This document shows, piece by piece, positions 46,712 through 54,890 of a stretch of 64,000 bases of DNA; position 1 is the first letter of the stretch, and every line of letters starts with the position of its first letter. Source of the DNA: Dethiosulfatarculus sandiegensis (lineage in GTDB: Bacteria; Desulfobacterota; Desulfarculia; Desulfarculales; Desulfarculaceae). Both the position numbers and the translations under genes were made by a program. The stretch is from the NCBI RefSeq assembly GCF_000931935.2, contig NZ_AZAC01000020.1:1-64000 (forward strand). The letters are read 5' to 3'. The notes below the pieces were generated by a model. That model was given only the letters and a program-made list of their open reading frames with translations, ran no database searches and was not told where the DNA came from.

Positions 46712-47641
46712 ATGGACAATCAATACGACGTAATAATTCTGGGGGGGGGAATAGCCTCCATGACCGCGGCTATTTACACGGCCCAAGCCAACTTGAAAAC
46801 CGTGATTCTGGAAAAAAGCATCTGTGGCGGCCTGGTCAATACAACCTTTAAAGTCACCAATTTCCCTTCCAAAACGGAGATCAGTGGACAGGAGCTGATG
46901 GAGCAGGTCCGGGACCAGGTTGAGGCGCTGGGAGTTGATATCCGCGAGGTGATTGAGGTGGACAGTATTTCACTTAAAGGAGACCTCAAGGTCGCCCAAA
47001 CCGATGAAGGGAATTTCTCGGCGCCAGTGATGATACTGGCAACAGGTAGAAAGCCCAAGGCCTTACCGATTGGTGCGGAATGTGAGCAGATCCATTACTG
47101 TGCCATTTGCGACGGCTCCGCTTACAAGGGCAAGCGTGTACTGGTGGTGGGGGGCGGCAACAGCGGGGTGGAGGAGTCCCAATACCTTCTTTCCTCAGGT
47201 GTCGCCCATATAACGCTCATTGAACAGATGGGGCGGCTTTTTGCCTCCAAACAGTCCCAAGCAGAGTTAAGGAGTCACGGCAACAAGGTGGATGTACACC
47301 TTAACACCCTTGTCGAGGCAATTCTGACCAAAGACGGCAAACTGACCCAAGTTCAACTAAAGAATACCGAAACAGACACTGTTACCAAACTCAATATAGA
47401 TGGTATTTTTATATATATGGGTCATGACCCGCAGAACGGGCTCTTCAGCGAAGCCGTGTCCCTGACTCCACAGGGATACATAAACGCCGGAGCACATATG
47501 GAGACTAATATCCCGGGAGTGTTTGCCGCCGGGGATATTGTCCATAAAAAATACCGCCAGATCACCACAGCCATGCACGACGGCACAATCGCCGCCCTAA
47601 GCTCCGCAGACTACATCCGAAAAATACAGCACAAGATCTGA
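46712..47641 (+). CDS. Thioredoxin-reductase-like flavoprotein
   Basis: 309 residues from the ATG at 46712, which has GGAGAG ahead; an upstream TTG at 46700 is less likely. FAD site GGGIASMTAAIYTAQANLKT, redox-active pair in HYCAICDGSAYKGKRV, NADPH site VVGGGNSGVEESQYLLS and the C-terminal GVFAAGDIVHKKYRQITTAMHDGTIAA are all of low-molecular-weight thioredoxin-reductase type. It probably reduces the adjacent CPYC thioredoxin. Such dedicated pairs occur beside glycine/betaine reductase genes in other anaerobes, but no grd genes are visible here. Confidence 0.92.
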   Translation: MDNQYDVIILGGGIASMTAAIYTAQANLKTVILEKSICGGLVNTTFKVTNFPSKTEISGQELMEQVRDQVEALGVDIREVIEVDSISLKGDLKVAQTDEGNFSAPVMILATGRKPKALPIGAECEQIHYCAICDGSAYKGKRVLVVGGGNSGVEESQYLLSSGVAHITLIEQMGRLFASKQSQAELRSHGNKVDVHLNTLVEAILTKDGKLTQVQLKNTETDTVTKLNIDGIFIYMGHDPQNGLFSEAVSLTPQGYINAGAHMETNIPGVFAAGDIVHKKYRQITTAMHDGTIAALSSADYIRKIQHKI

Positions 47642-47646
47642 AACGA

Positions 47647-49296
47647 ATGCCGGAAGCCAAGACAAAAACCCTTTCAGAAATGGCTAAGCATACGATGTCT
47701 GACGCACAAACCAAAACCATGGATGCATCCGCCCAGGCCGACGGCCCGGGTCTAAGCAAAATAATCGGGAAATACGATCCCACCATCTTTTTCATAACTG
47801 CGGCCGTCACTTTGCTGGCCGTTATCTACGGGATAGTCGATCCTGTTAACTTTGACGGCCTACTGTCTGCCATACAATCTTGGATTACTTCCAGATTCAG
47901 CTGGTTCTTCATAATCTCCGTCGCAATTTATCTGGGTGTGGTTATCTACATCGCATTTAGCAAATACGGGAACATGAAACTCGGTAAGGAAACCGATAAA
48001 CCTGAATTCAGCTATTTCGCATGGATAGCCATGCTGTTTTCATGCGGCGTCGGTGTGGGTTACGCATTCTGGGCTGTGGGCGAGCCCATCATGCACTATA
48101 TGAACACGCCTTATCTGGCCGAGTCCGCCACCCCGGCGGCCAGACCCATTGCCATCCAGATCGGGGTGATGCACTGGGGAATTCACGCCTGGGGTATATT
48201 CGCCCTGGTCGGACTCGCCATCGCTTTCCCCGCCTATAGGTTGGGAAAACCCATGAATGTATCCATATCGCTGTACGGCTTATTTGGCGACAAGATTTCC
48301 CAAAACGCCCTGGGCAAGGTGATCGAAATCCTGGCGGCCTTTGCCACCATCGCAGGGGTCAGCACGGCCCTGGGGCTGGGTATTATAAGCACCAACGCGG
48401 GGATAGAACACCTTTACGGAAAACCACTGGGCACCTTTGGGCAATTGACCTTCCTGGCGATCCTGATCGCCTTGTATGTTCTCTCCGCAGTCTCCGGCAT
48501 CAAAAAAGGCATCAAAAACCTCTCTACCATAAATGTGGGCATCGCGTTCTGCTGGGGCGCCTTTATCCTTTTTTCCGGACCCACCCGCGAACTGCTGGAG
48601 CTGATGGTGCAGACCATAGGCAGTTACATCAACAACTTTGTATTTGCCACCTTTTGGACCGATGCCAACAACGTCAAGGGGCAGTGGCTTGACTGGTGGA
48701 CTGTTTTTTACTGGATCTGGTGGATTTCATGGGGACCATTCTGCGGCGGCTTTGTGGCCCGCATCTCCAAGGGCAGAACCATCAGGGAATTCATCCTGGG
48801 AGTCTGCGTAGTTCCCACCCTGGTGGCGCTTGTATGGTTTTCCATTGTCGGTGGAGCCGCCCAGAGTGTGCAGATCGCACACATAGCAGACATTGCCGCA
48901 GCGTTAAAGGCAGACATGGGCTCCGGAATCTATGTACTATTATCAACCTTCCCTTGGGGTGATTTTGTTGGGGCGATCGTTTTCTTGAATCTGGTCATAT
49001 TCTTGATCACCTCTGCGGACTCGGCTTCCTTTTTTGTTGCCATGCAGATGTCCGGCGGCAAAACCGAGCCCAGCACGCCCATGAAACTGATATGGGGCAT
49101 TTTCATCGGCTCCCTGGCCTTTGTGCTGCTGGCCAGCGGCGGATTAAAGGCCTTGCAAAAGGTATCCATTATCGCAGGAACGCCGTTTGCCATTGTGACC
49201 TTTATGATGGCGGCATCGCTCATAAAAATGCTGAAGCGATCCTATAAAGCCGAACATCCCGTCATCCAACCAAACAAAAAAAAACCAAGTAAGTAA
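47647..49296 (+). CDS. BCCT-family betaine/carnitine/choline transporter
   Basis: 549 residues with about twelve membrane helices. The family box WTVFYWIWWISWGPFCGGFVARISKGRTIREF with its WxxWW tryptophans near residue 360 forms the quaternary-amine site. The GVGVGYAFWAVGEPIMHY segment also matches the family. A hydrophilic N-terminal extension of about 35 residues precedes TM1; the start could be the ATG at 47647 or an internal one, since neither has a strong ribosome site. It imports a quaternary ammonium compound for the adjoining methyltransferase. It starts five bases after the reductase stop. Confidence 0.95.
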   Translation: MPEAKTKTLSEMAKHTMSDAQTKTMDASAQADGPGLSKIIGKYDPTIFFITAAVTLLAVIYGIVDPVNFDGLLSAIQSWITSRFSWFFIISVAIYLGVVIYIAFSKYGNMKLGKETDKPEFSYFAWIAMLFSCGVGVGYAFWAVGEPIMHYMNTPYLAESATPAARPIAIQIGVMHWGIHAWGIFALVGLAIAFPAYRLGKPMNVSISLYGLFGDKISQNALGKVIEILAAFATIAGVSTALGLGIISTNAGIEHLYGKPLGTFGQLTFLAILIALYVLSAVSGIKKGIKNLSTINVGIAFCWGAFILFSGPTRELLELMVQTIGSYINNFVFATFWTDANNVKGQWLDWWTVFYWIWWISWGPFCGGFVARISKGRTIREFILGVCVVPTLVALVWFSIVGGAAQSVQIAHIADIAAALKADMGSGIYVLLSTFPWGDFVGAIVFLNLVIFLITSADSASFFVAMQMSGGKTEPSTPMKLIWGIFIGSLAFVLLASGGLKALQKVSIIAGTPFAIVTFMMAASLIKMLKRSYKAEHPVIQPNKKKPSK

Positions 49297-49313
49297 CAAC
49301 AAGGAATAATAGA

Positions 49314-50564
49314 GTGACCACTCAAACAGCCAAGCAAAAATTCGGCAATCCGGAACTGTATGAGCAGATCCACCAGGACGCAATGATGCTCATAGAGTCA
49401 TACGGGTTTTCCGTCTCCCCCCAAGCCAGCCAAAAACTTTTGGAGGCCATGGCCCCTGGGCAGCTTGAAAAAATAAATTACAGTGAAGAACTGGGGAGAA
49501 TTTACATTTCCCAGGATGTAATCGAATCCTCAATTAAGCTTATAAAACAGGGTATGGACTTCTTTCCCAAAGGATTCGGCACCGGCGGCATGGCGGCCTA
49601 TATTGTGGATCAGGATGGCCCCAGAACACCGGTGCTGGAAGATATGAACCGGCTGGCCGATATTTACGGCCAAACTGATATTCTGACCAGCCTGCAAAGC
49701 TCTTTCAACGTTTTAAACACACTCAAAAGAAAGGACACCGAGGGACGGGCCAAGCTGGAATGCCAGGCCATTGATCACATGGTTCTAGCCGCCGGCGGCA
49801 AACTGATCTTGCCCACCATTTACACAGATCAAGGCTATGACCGGCTTAAGAGCCACAACGAGGCCGGACGGCCGGCCGGTGCGGCCTTGAGCATCATTGC
49901 CACCTATATGACCGTAAGTGACGAAATGGTGGACCCGTTTATAAAAACCACCACCAGGGGCCTGCCGTTTATCATGAACTCAATGCCCATCGGTGGTTTG
50001 ACTGGTCCCTACACCATGAGCTCCCTGGCAACCCTGGCCCATGCCGAGGCGCTTTTCGGCATGGTTTTGGGGCAGCTTATTTGTCCGGGGATCAAGTGCT
50101 TGAATTCAGCCATGCCCACCATCGCCAACATGACCAAAAAAGATATGCCCATGATGTTCGGCAGCGTATCCAACACCATGGTCAATATTCTGCTGGCCGA
50201 GTTAAACCTCCATCTGGGCATCCCCTGTTGTCAAAGCTCCTGCGGCCATCACAGGGATCAATTGGATGACGAGGCCATGGCACAATGCTCCAAGATCTAC
50301 AGTCTGGTCAATCAGTACGACTATTTCATCATGCGCCATATGTTCGGATTTTCAGCCCAAATCAATGATTTCAGCATAGACAATATGGAAAAACAGATCG
50401 AGTTGTACCGTAAGATCGAGGAAAATCCGGCGCCGGTTGAGATCCCGGAGCCGGCCAAGTATGACGAACAGGGTCTGGAGGCCATTTTAGAAGGCCTGGC
50501 CCGGCAGGATTTCAGGGTGCTTGATCACACCCTCAAAAACATCGGCAAATCCTTTAACCACTAA
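49314..50564 (+). CDS. MttB-superfamily (trimethylamine methyltransferase family) protein
   Basis: 416 residues from a GTG with AAGGAA ahead. The sequence (ILTSLQSSFNVLNTLKRKD, FIMNSMPIGGLTGPYTMSS, GLPFIMNSMP, LHLGIPCCQSSCGHHRD) is of the COG5598 non-pyrrolysine MttB family. The frame has no amber codon. Such enzymes transfer a methyl from a quaternary amine to a corrinoid protein, but no corrinoid protein (MttC/MtbC type) or reductive activator is encoded near it in this window, so the acceptor is elsewhere or the enzyme does something different. The cobalamin-uptake genes elsewhere in the window fit a corrinoid dependence. Confidence 0.9.
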   Translation: MTTQTAKQKFGNPELYEQIHQDAMMLIESYGFSVSPQASQKLLEAMAPGQLEKINYSEELGRIYISQDVIESSIKLIKQGMDFFPKGFGTGGMAAYIVDQDGPRTPVLEDMNRLADIYGQTDILTSLQSSFNVLNTLKRKDTEGRAKLECQAIDHMVLAAGGKLILPTIYTDQGYDRLKSHNEAGRPAGAALSIIATYMTVSDEMVDPFIKTTTRGLPFIMNSMPIGGLTGPYTMSSLATLAHAEALFGMVLGQLICPGIKCLNSAMPTIANMTKKDMPMMFGSVSNTMVNILLAELNLHLGIPCCQSSCGHHRDQLDDEAMAQCSKIYSLVNQYDYFIMRHMFGFSAQINDFSIDNMEKQIELYRKIEENPAPVEIPEPAKYDEQGLEAILEGLARQDFRVLDHTLKNIGKSFNH

Positions 50565-50569
50565 AACCA

Positions 50570-50830
50570 ATGCCTTTTATTCACGAAATAAGGGTATTGG
50601 ACCTGGATGCCGGACGGCTGATGATAGCTGAGAGCAAAGTGAAATCAGCTGTCCGGCGTTTAAACCTTCGAGCCGGAATAAACATGGTCGCCGACAACCT
50701 GGCCATCACCCGTCAGGGGCTGTTGGACAAGACGCCGGTTCTTTTAGTTGACGGCAAAATCGTGCAACACTCCCGCCCCATAGAAACATCCCAATTGATC
50801 GAGCTCTTGTCTGAGCTTTTAGAGGGATAA
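50570..50830 (+). CDS. Cysteine-less thioredoxin_3-like small protein
   Basis: 86 residues. The beta-alpha-beta pattern, with IHEIRVLDLDAGRLMIAESKVKSAVRRL followed by KTPVLLVDGKIVQHSRPIETSQLIELLSE, resembles MTH895-type thioredoxins (thioredoxin_3), including the cis-Pro loop (TP) and VDGK turn. The position where the CxxC pair should be reads DAGR, and the protein has no cysteine at all, so it cannot do disulfide exchange. It begins five bases after the MttB-family stop and ends the operon. A structural or chaperone role for the methyltransferase is possible. I would not name it further. Confidence 0.65.
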   Translation: MPFIHEIRVLDLDAGRLMIAESKVKSAVRRLNLRAGINMVADNLAITRQGLLDKTPVLLVDGKIVQHSRPIETSQLIELLSELLEG

Positions 50831-51055
50831 CACTGATTAAGGGTTGATTGAAAGACAGGCATGTCAAAGGCGGTTGGCCATACCAAAAGAGAGCTTAGGG
50901 AACAGAAATACGCTGGGATTTCTGTCGTGTAAAGCCAATAACAATTCATTTCAGAGACAAAGGGGGCTATGAAAACACACCCAAAAACGTATTTTTCCGG
51001 AGCCCCAAACGACAATCCGCCCAATCGAGAGGCTTTCCTAAGGTAAAAATTTCGA

Positions 51056-51087
51056 CCGGTTGGCAAAACCACGTTTGTGCCAACCGG
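51056..51087. terminator. Hairpin between converging units
   Basis: CCGGTTGGCA and TGCCAACCGG with a 12-nt loop lie between the end of the operon (plus) and the PPC gene (minus). No T-tract. The gap 50831-51213 holds no gene. Confidence 0.5.
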
Positions 51088-51213
51088 CATATGACAAAAT
51101 CCAAGAGAAGGATTTTGGGCTCCAGGCAGCCCTAATCAAGGACGCAGACGAGCCAAGCTCTGGAGAACACCACAAATTCCATGTATGGACTTAAAGTCAA
51201 TATTTTTCAAAAA

Positions 51214-51705
51214 TTACTCATCCAAAGGCACAGGACGAGGGAACTTATGATTCCACACGGGATCTATTGTGTAGTTCATGTCCAGGCCGGCAAACTCGGT
51301 GATGGTCAGTTCCACAGTGGCCAGAACCGGAGCTGAACCCGGCTGAAGATTGCCGCAACGCATTTGGCCTTCCTTGTCCAGGATCAGGCCATGAAGGTGC
51401 ATGAACAACTCCCCGTTTTCATCAACCCCAAAGTAACCCTTGGCCACCCCCAGCTCCACCGGCCCTTTCATCTCATAAAGTACGGCCTCATTTTCAAAGT
51501 CCCCGGTAAATTCCTCGGTCTTGGCCCACATGACAGAGGCTGATTTAAGGGAGCCGATGGCAGTCACCTCACCGGACTTGAATCCGGATTCCTTGATCAG
51601 TGCGACAACACCTTGGTAGACATCTTGATCTGGCAACAGACGGGCGGCCACCAGCCTCCCCGGACGCCCCATGGCGAAATGGCATTTAACTCCCGGAATT
51701 TCCAT
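51214..51705 (-). CDS. PPC/DUF296-domain protein
   Basis: 163 residues consisting of one PPC (plants and prokaryotes conserved, DUF296) domain: RLVAARLLPDQDVYQGVVAL, GAIGS-like TAIGSLKSASV, HLHGLILDKEGQMRCGNLQP and VLATVELTITEFAG. The domain's conserved histidines (HLH) fit a metal site in related trimeric proteins. No AT-hook is attached. Function in bacteria is unclear. GGGAGAT forms the ribosome site. It is transcribed alone, opposite to the operon on its left. Confidence 0.88.
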   Translation of the reverse strand: MEIPGVKCHFAMGRPGRLVAARLLPDQDVYQGVVALIKESGFKSGEVTAIGSLKSASVMWAKTEEFTGDFENEAVLYEMKGPVELGVAKGYFGVDENGELFMHLHGLILDKEGQMRCGNLQPGSAPVLATVELTITEFAGLDMNYTIDPVWNHKFPRPVPLDE

Positions 51706-51812
51706 TATTGATCTCCCTTCAATTCAAAAAGAATATTTGACTGGTTCCACGCGGCATTAGTAGTCCTCCGACTGATCGGCTGACACCGAGGAGCTCTTGA
51801 CCGCCGTTAACG

Positions 51813-52133
51813 TCAAACATTTGCAACGACACCAGCACTGTTTACTGGAACATCAATTCGAGCAAACCGATAAAGGGTGAGTTTGACATCGCTTTCAATA
51901 GAGAGATCCGCCCCCCCCAAAAAACCGTCACCCGTTTCCGAGGCATCGGCACCCTTTTCAATATTACCTTGTTTCTCGAAAATTTTTTCCATGATTGATC
52001 CGCACAAAAAGCTCATCACAAGCGAACTTAAAAAACCAATTCGCTTTGCCCAGCCGGGGATCTCCTCTGGAGCTGCCGTGGGTTTCGCTATGCGAACACC
52101 GTCAGGTAAAAATTCAAACAAAAATGTTGACAA
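51813..52133 (-). pseudogene. Possible HlyD/EmrA-like fragment
   Basis: 106 codons from a TTG start facing away from the MarR gene. FEFLPDGVRIAKPTAAPEEI followed by a single hydrophobic segment (RIGFLSSLVMSFLCGSIM) and later ARIDVPVNSAGVVANV recall the N-terminus of HlyD-type membrane fusion proteins (FLPxxxEI...P, TM, then R(V/I)DVxxxxxGxV), but with an unusual linker and no hairpin or barrel domain. It may be a decayed adaptor once controlled by MarR, or a small unknown membrane protein. Confidence 0.3.
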
Positions 52134-52134
52134 A

Positions 52135-52153
52135 ACAACGTTGTTATGACAAC
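52135..52153. promoter_or_regulatory. Palindromic operator in the MarR promoter region
   Basis: Two overlapping palindromes, ACAACGTTGT (52135-52144) and GTTGTTATGACAAC (52140-52153), lie 31 bases before the MarR ATG and just after a TTGACA (-35-like, 52127-52132). This is a typical autoregulatory MarR site between divergent units. Confidence 0.55.
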
Positions 52154-52183
52154 AATTAATAAAATTAAAAAGGAACCTGACAA

Positions 52184-52642
52184 ATGTCGAATAATTTCAA
52201 AGTATTTCCCATTGAAAATTCTCCGGGCTTCATAATGCACCACCTGGATCTACTCCTGAAGTTGGGGCTTCACAAGGCCTTCCAGGCTGAAGGGATAAAC
52301 ATCACAGCGGAACAATGGGCTATTCTAAGTTGCCTTTGGGAAAAAGAAGGAATTCATCAAAGCGCTATCGCGGTGAAAATAGGCAAAGACAGGCACACCA
52401 TCACCAGAATGCTGAATCTTCTGGAAAAAAAAGGCTTTATCAAAAGAGTCCCAACCAATGAAGACAAACGGCGCTTAAATGTCTACCTAACCGACAGCGG
52501 CAAGGAAATAAGGGGGACACTGGTGCCCATTGTTACAGGTTTCCTGGAAAGAGCCTTTATAGGGTTAACCCGCGAAGAAATTACCGAATCCATAAGAATC
52601 CTCAGACACATAACAGGCAACCTGGAATCGTTGAAGGCGTGA
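52184..52642 (+). CDS. MarR-family transcriptional regulator
   Basis: 152 residues with a winged-helix core: LHKAFQAEGINITAEQWAILSCLWEKEGI (H1-H2), IHQSAIAVKIGKDRHTITRMLNLLEKKGFIKRVP (recognition helix) and wing TNEDKRRLNVYLTDSGKEI, all typical of MarR regulators. AAAAGGAA serves as ribosome site. It would repress its own promoter through the palindromes at 52135-52153 and perhaps the divergent fragment. The ligand is unknown. Confidence 0.93.
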   Translation: MSNNFKVFPIENSPGFIMHHLDLLLKLGLHKAFQAEGINITAEQWAILSCLWEKEGIHQSAIAVKIGKDRHTITRMLNLLEKKGFIKRVPTNEDKRRLNVYLTDSGKEIRGTLVPIVTGFLERAFIGLTREEITESIRILRHITGNLESLKA

Positions 52643-53087
52643 TGCAGCAGATCGCGCCAAGAGATGGATGCCCAAGAATCCGGGCATGACCATTGGAGGC
52701 GGACAAATGCTTGAAGTCAGGGTGATTGGCCCAATATTTCAACTCCACAGGGGACGAAGCGCCAACGGGTCAGCCTTTCGGATTCCATCCACTACCAAAT
52801 GCCGGAGCTTTCGGGCGCGTTTGAATCAAACTCCACTGCACCATGCCCGGATGATCCTGGATTTTGCATCCCGGAAATCGGCAGATGGCCATATTCCGCC
52901 CTGTTATGCCGGATTGAAATAGAAAATAAGGGGAAAGGCAATTTAAAACCATGACACAACAATTTATTTTTTCCCAGGCATTACGAGCGTCTTGATCCGC
53001 ACCGTGCTGCGGACCCGCTCCAATGCAGCCTTTGCCGCATAGGATCTGCCTGCGAAACAAGCAACTAAAAATCAGGAAGGTTAAGCC
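52643..53087. other. Intergenic region
   Basis: About 445 bases between the MarR and DUF169 genes. Short frames on both strands (52668-52922, 52770-53060) look like chance. Contains AGGAAGG ahead of the DUF169 start. Confidence 0.4.
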
Positions 53088-53933
53088 ATGTCAGTGCAAT
53101 CAGTTCTTGAAGAAACCAAAATATTTCTGGAGCACCTGGGCTTGAGCGAAGAACCGTTCGGAGTGCATTACGATGACACTAAACCGGATAACGCTTTCGG
53201 CCCCAAACCCGGCCCCCCCATCTCGCGAAAGCTGGAAGAACAGGGCAAGGTTGATATACAGGAGGTCTTCAAGCGGTTTTCGTGCGTTATGGGCAACGTA
53301 TGGCTGGCCAGGAAGAAACACCGCGCCGCCTTTATTTCCCCGGAAGAGTATGGGTGCGTCGGAGGCGCTTTTTACTGTTCCATGATGAAGCCAAACCTTA
53401 GGTTCATTGAGCACTATGTAACCACGGGCTTTGAGGGCACCCCCATACATGGTGAACGGTATTTACCTTCTCCCGAGGCCATGAGAAAATTCCTGGATCA
53501 GGTCAATCCTCGTAAGGCCCCAGGAAAATACTGTATATTCAAGCCTTTGTCATTGTTTACAGAAGACGAGCGACCGGAATTTGTCATCTTTTTCGCACGG
53601 CCCGAGGTGTTATGCGGCCTCTTAACCCACGCGGCTTTCACCACAGGCGATGTGGATTGCGTGGCCTCTCCCTTTGGAGCGGGATGCACCAACATGATCT
53701 CCTGGCCGCTTTACTATAAGGAAAAAGGGATAGAAAAGGCGGTGCTTGGCGGCTTTGACCCTTCGGCCAGAAAATTCATGAAAACCGATGAATTGACCTT
53801 CACGGCGCCCTGGTCCATGTATAAAAAAATGTTGGCCGCCCTGCCGGAATCCATGTTCAATGTAGACGGAGCCTGGAAGGAAGTAAGCAAAAAGGTGGCC
53901 CGCAGCGCCAAAACCTGGGGAGAAGACAAGTAA
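53088..53933 (+). CDS. DUF169-family protein
   Basis: 281 residues of one DUF169 domain: GLSEEPFGVHYDDTKPDNA at the N-terminus, the Cys- and Gly-rich FISPEEYGCVGGAFYCSMMK, and a C-terminal VDCVASPFGAGCTNMISWPLYYKEKG with ALPESMFNVDGAWKEV. The conserved cysteines suggest a cofactor or metal site, but the family has no established activity. It is cytoplasmic (no signal), monocistronic, preceded by AGGAAGG and followed by a good hairpin. Confidence 0.9.
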   Translation: MSVQSVLEETKIFLEHLGLSEEPFGVHYDDTKPDNAFGPKPGPPISRKLEEQGKVDIQEVFKRFSCVMGNVWLARKKHRAAFISPEEYGCVGGAFYCSMMKPNLRFIEHYVTTGFEGTPIHGERYLPSPEAMRKFLDQVNPRKAPGKYCIFKPLSLFTEDERPEFVIFFARPEVLCGLLTHAAFTTGDVDCVASPFGAGCTNMISWPLYYKEKGIEKAVLGGFDPSARKFMKTDELTFTAPWSMYKKMLAALPESMFNVDGAWKEVSKKVARSAKTWGEDK

Positions 53934-53958
53934 ACACAGTCCTTTTAATCCAAGGAGT

Positions 53959-53991
53959 AAAGAGGTTGGCTTATTCAGGCCAACCTCTTTT
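53959..53991 (+). terminator. Terminator after the DUF169 gene
   Basis: AAAGAGGTTGGC and GCCAACCTCTTT (12-bp arms, 8-nt loop) follow the stop by 26 bases. The T run is short because it is part of the stem. Confidence 0.8.
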
Positions 53992-54205
53992 CAACTTTGA
54001 GGCTCTGTTTATCGGAACCAGATTAACGGCGGCTAAATCAAAAAAAGCGGGGCGTTAAGCCTGTTTTTCATGTTTTCGGCTTTTTGCCCTTAAGCATAGG
54101 ACCAAGCGCCCTGCCCTGAAATCCGTAACGTCATCAGCCTTTCGTGGTGTTGGGAGGCAAACCCGCACGGTTTTCGCACTGGTGGGAGACAAAGGCGTCT
54201 AAGCC

Positions 54206-54450
54206 ATGATTTTTGCCGGGAGAAATTTCGAGAAACCCATTATATCATTTTTTATCGTTGGATTAATAAGTTGCGTCATGGCAGGGGCTATTGCCTTGCA
54301 AGCAAAAACCGCTATGGCGGCCAATGAAAAACCTGTGCCAAAAGAAAAAAACAGACTTATATTATCGGATATAAAAATAAAGGTCACTTCCAAGGGACGC
54401 ACAGCCACTTTCCAGCTCTAGGACACAGTCGCCGCCAAGGAATTTAAAAA
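54206..54450 (+). pseudogene. Truncated cyclophilin-like protein with in-frame TAG
   Basis: The frame opens with a signal/anchor (PIISFFIVGLISCVMAGAIAL) and continues with LILSDIKIKVTSKGRTATFQL, the first strands of a cyclophilin-like domain, whose usual continuation is Tyr-Asp-x-x-A-A-x-x-F. Here a TAG (54419-54421) takes the place of that Tyr codon, and DTVAAKEF follows in frame. The rest of the fold is missing: the same frame runs directly into a DUF362 fragment, so a deletion has fused two old genes. Confidence 0.6.
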
Positions 54451-54890
54451 CCACGTGGAAGGGCAGCGGGACTACAGTGAAGATTTAACATCTGTGCCGC
54501 TTAAGCATGGCATATCATTAAAGGAAGCCGAGGTTGCCAAAGCCTTGTTGGATTGGGATGTGTTAATTGATATCCCCATCGCCAAGCACCACGACGGAGT
54601 GCTTTTCACCGGCGCTATGAAAAACATGATGGGATCGCTTGCCAGCAGCACCACCCATTTCTTTCACTTTTCCACCGGGGCAAGCGGGTATTACGACGAT
54701 ATCGAGTTTCTCTCCCCTGGTCAAGCCGCAAGCCGTATTTGCCGGAGTGGAGCGGGTTGCAATGGATGTTCATGGCGCAAACCTGCTCGGCGTAAAAAGT
54801 GAGGATGTTCGAATCATACAATTGGCGCATGAGCACGGCCCGGGAGAGATGGACCTTAAAAAGCTGCGGATTCAAGAGGTGTCGCTATGA
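54451..54890 (+). pseudogene. Decayed DUF362 copy
   Basis: Two segments in different frames match parts of the intact DUF362 protein at 55862-56782. First, SLKEAEVAKALLDWDVLIDI, PIAKHHDGVLFTGAMKNMMG corresponds to its INVPILKHHSSTMLTIGMKNLMG region. After a frame change near 54715, VAMDVHGANLLGVKSEDVRIIQLAHEHGPGEMDLKKLRI corresponds to its C-terminus. About 60 residues between the segments are absent or scrambled. It is an inactivated paralogue, joined at its 5' side to the cyclophilin-like remnant. Confidence 0.75.

Noticed and set aside
52668..53060. Short frames on both strands between MarR and DUF169 genes
   Set aside because: Overlapping opposite frames with no ribosome site, start context or recognisable motif.
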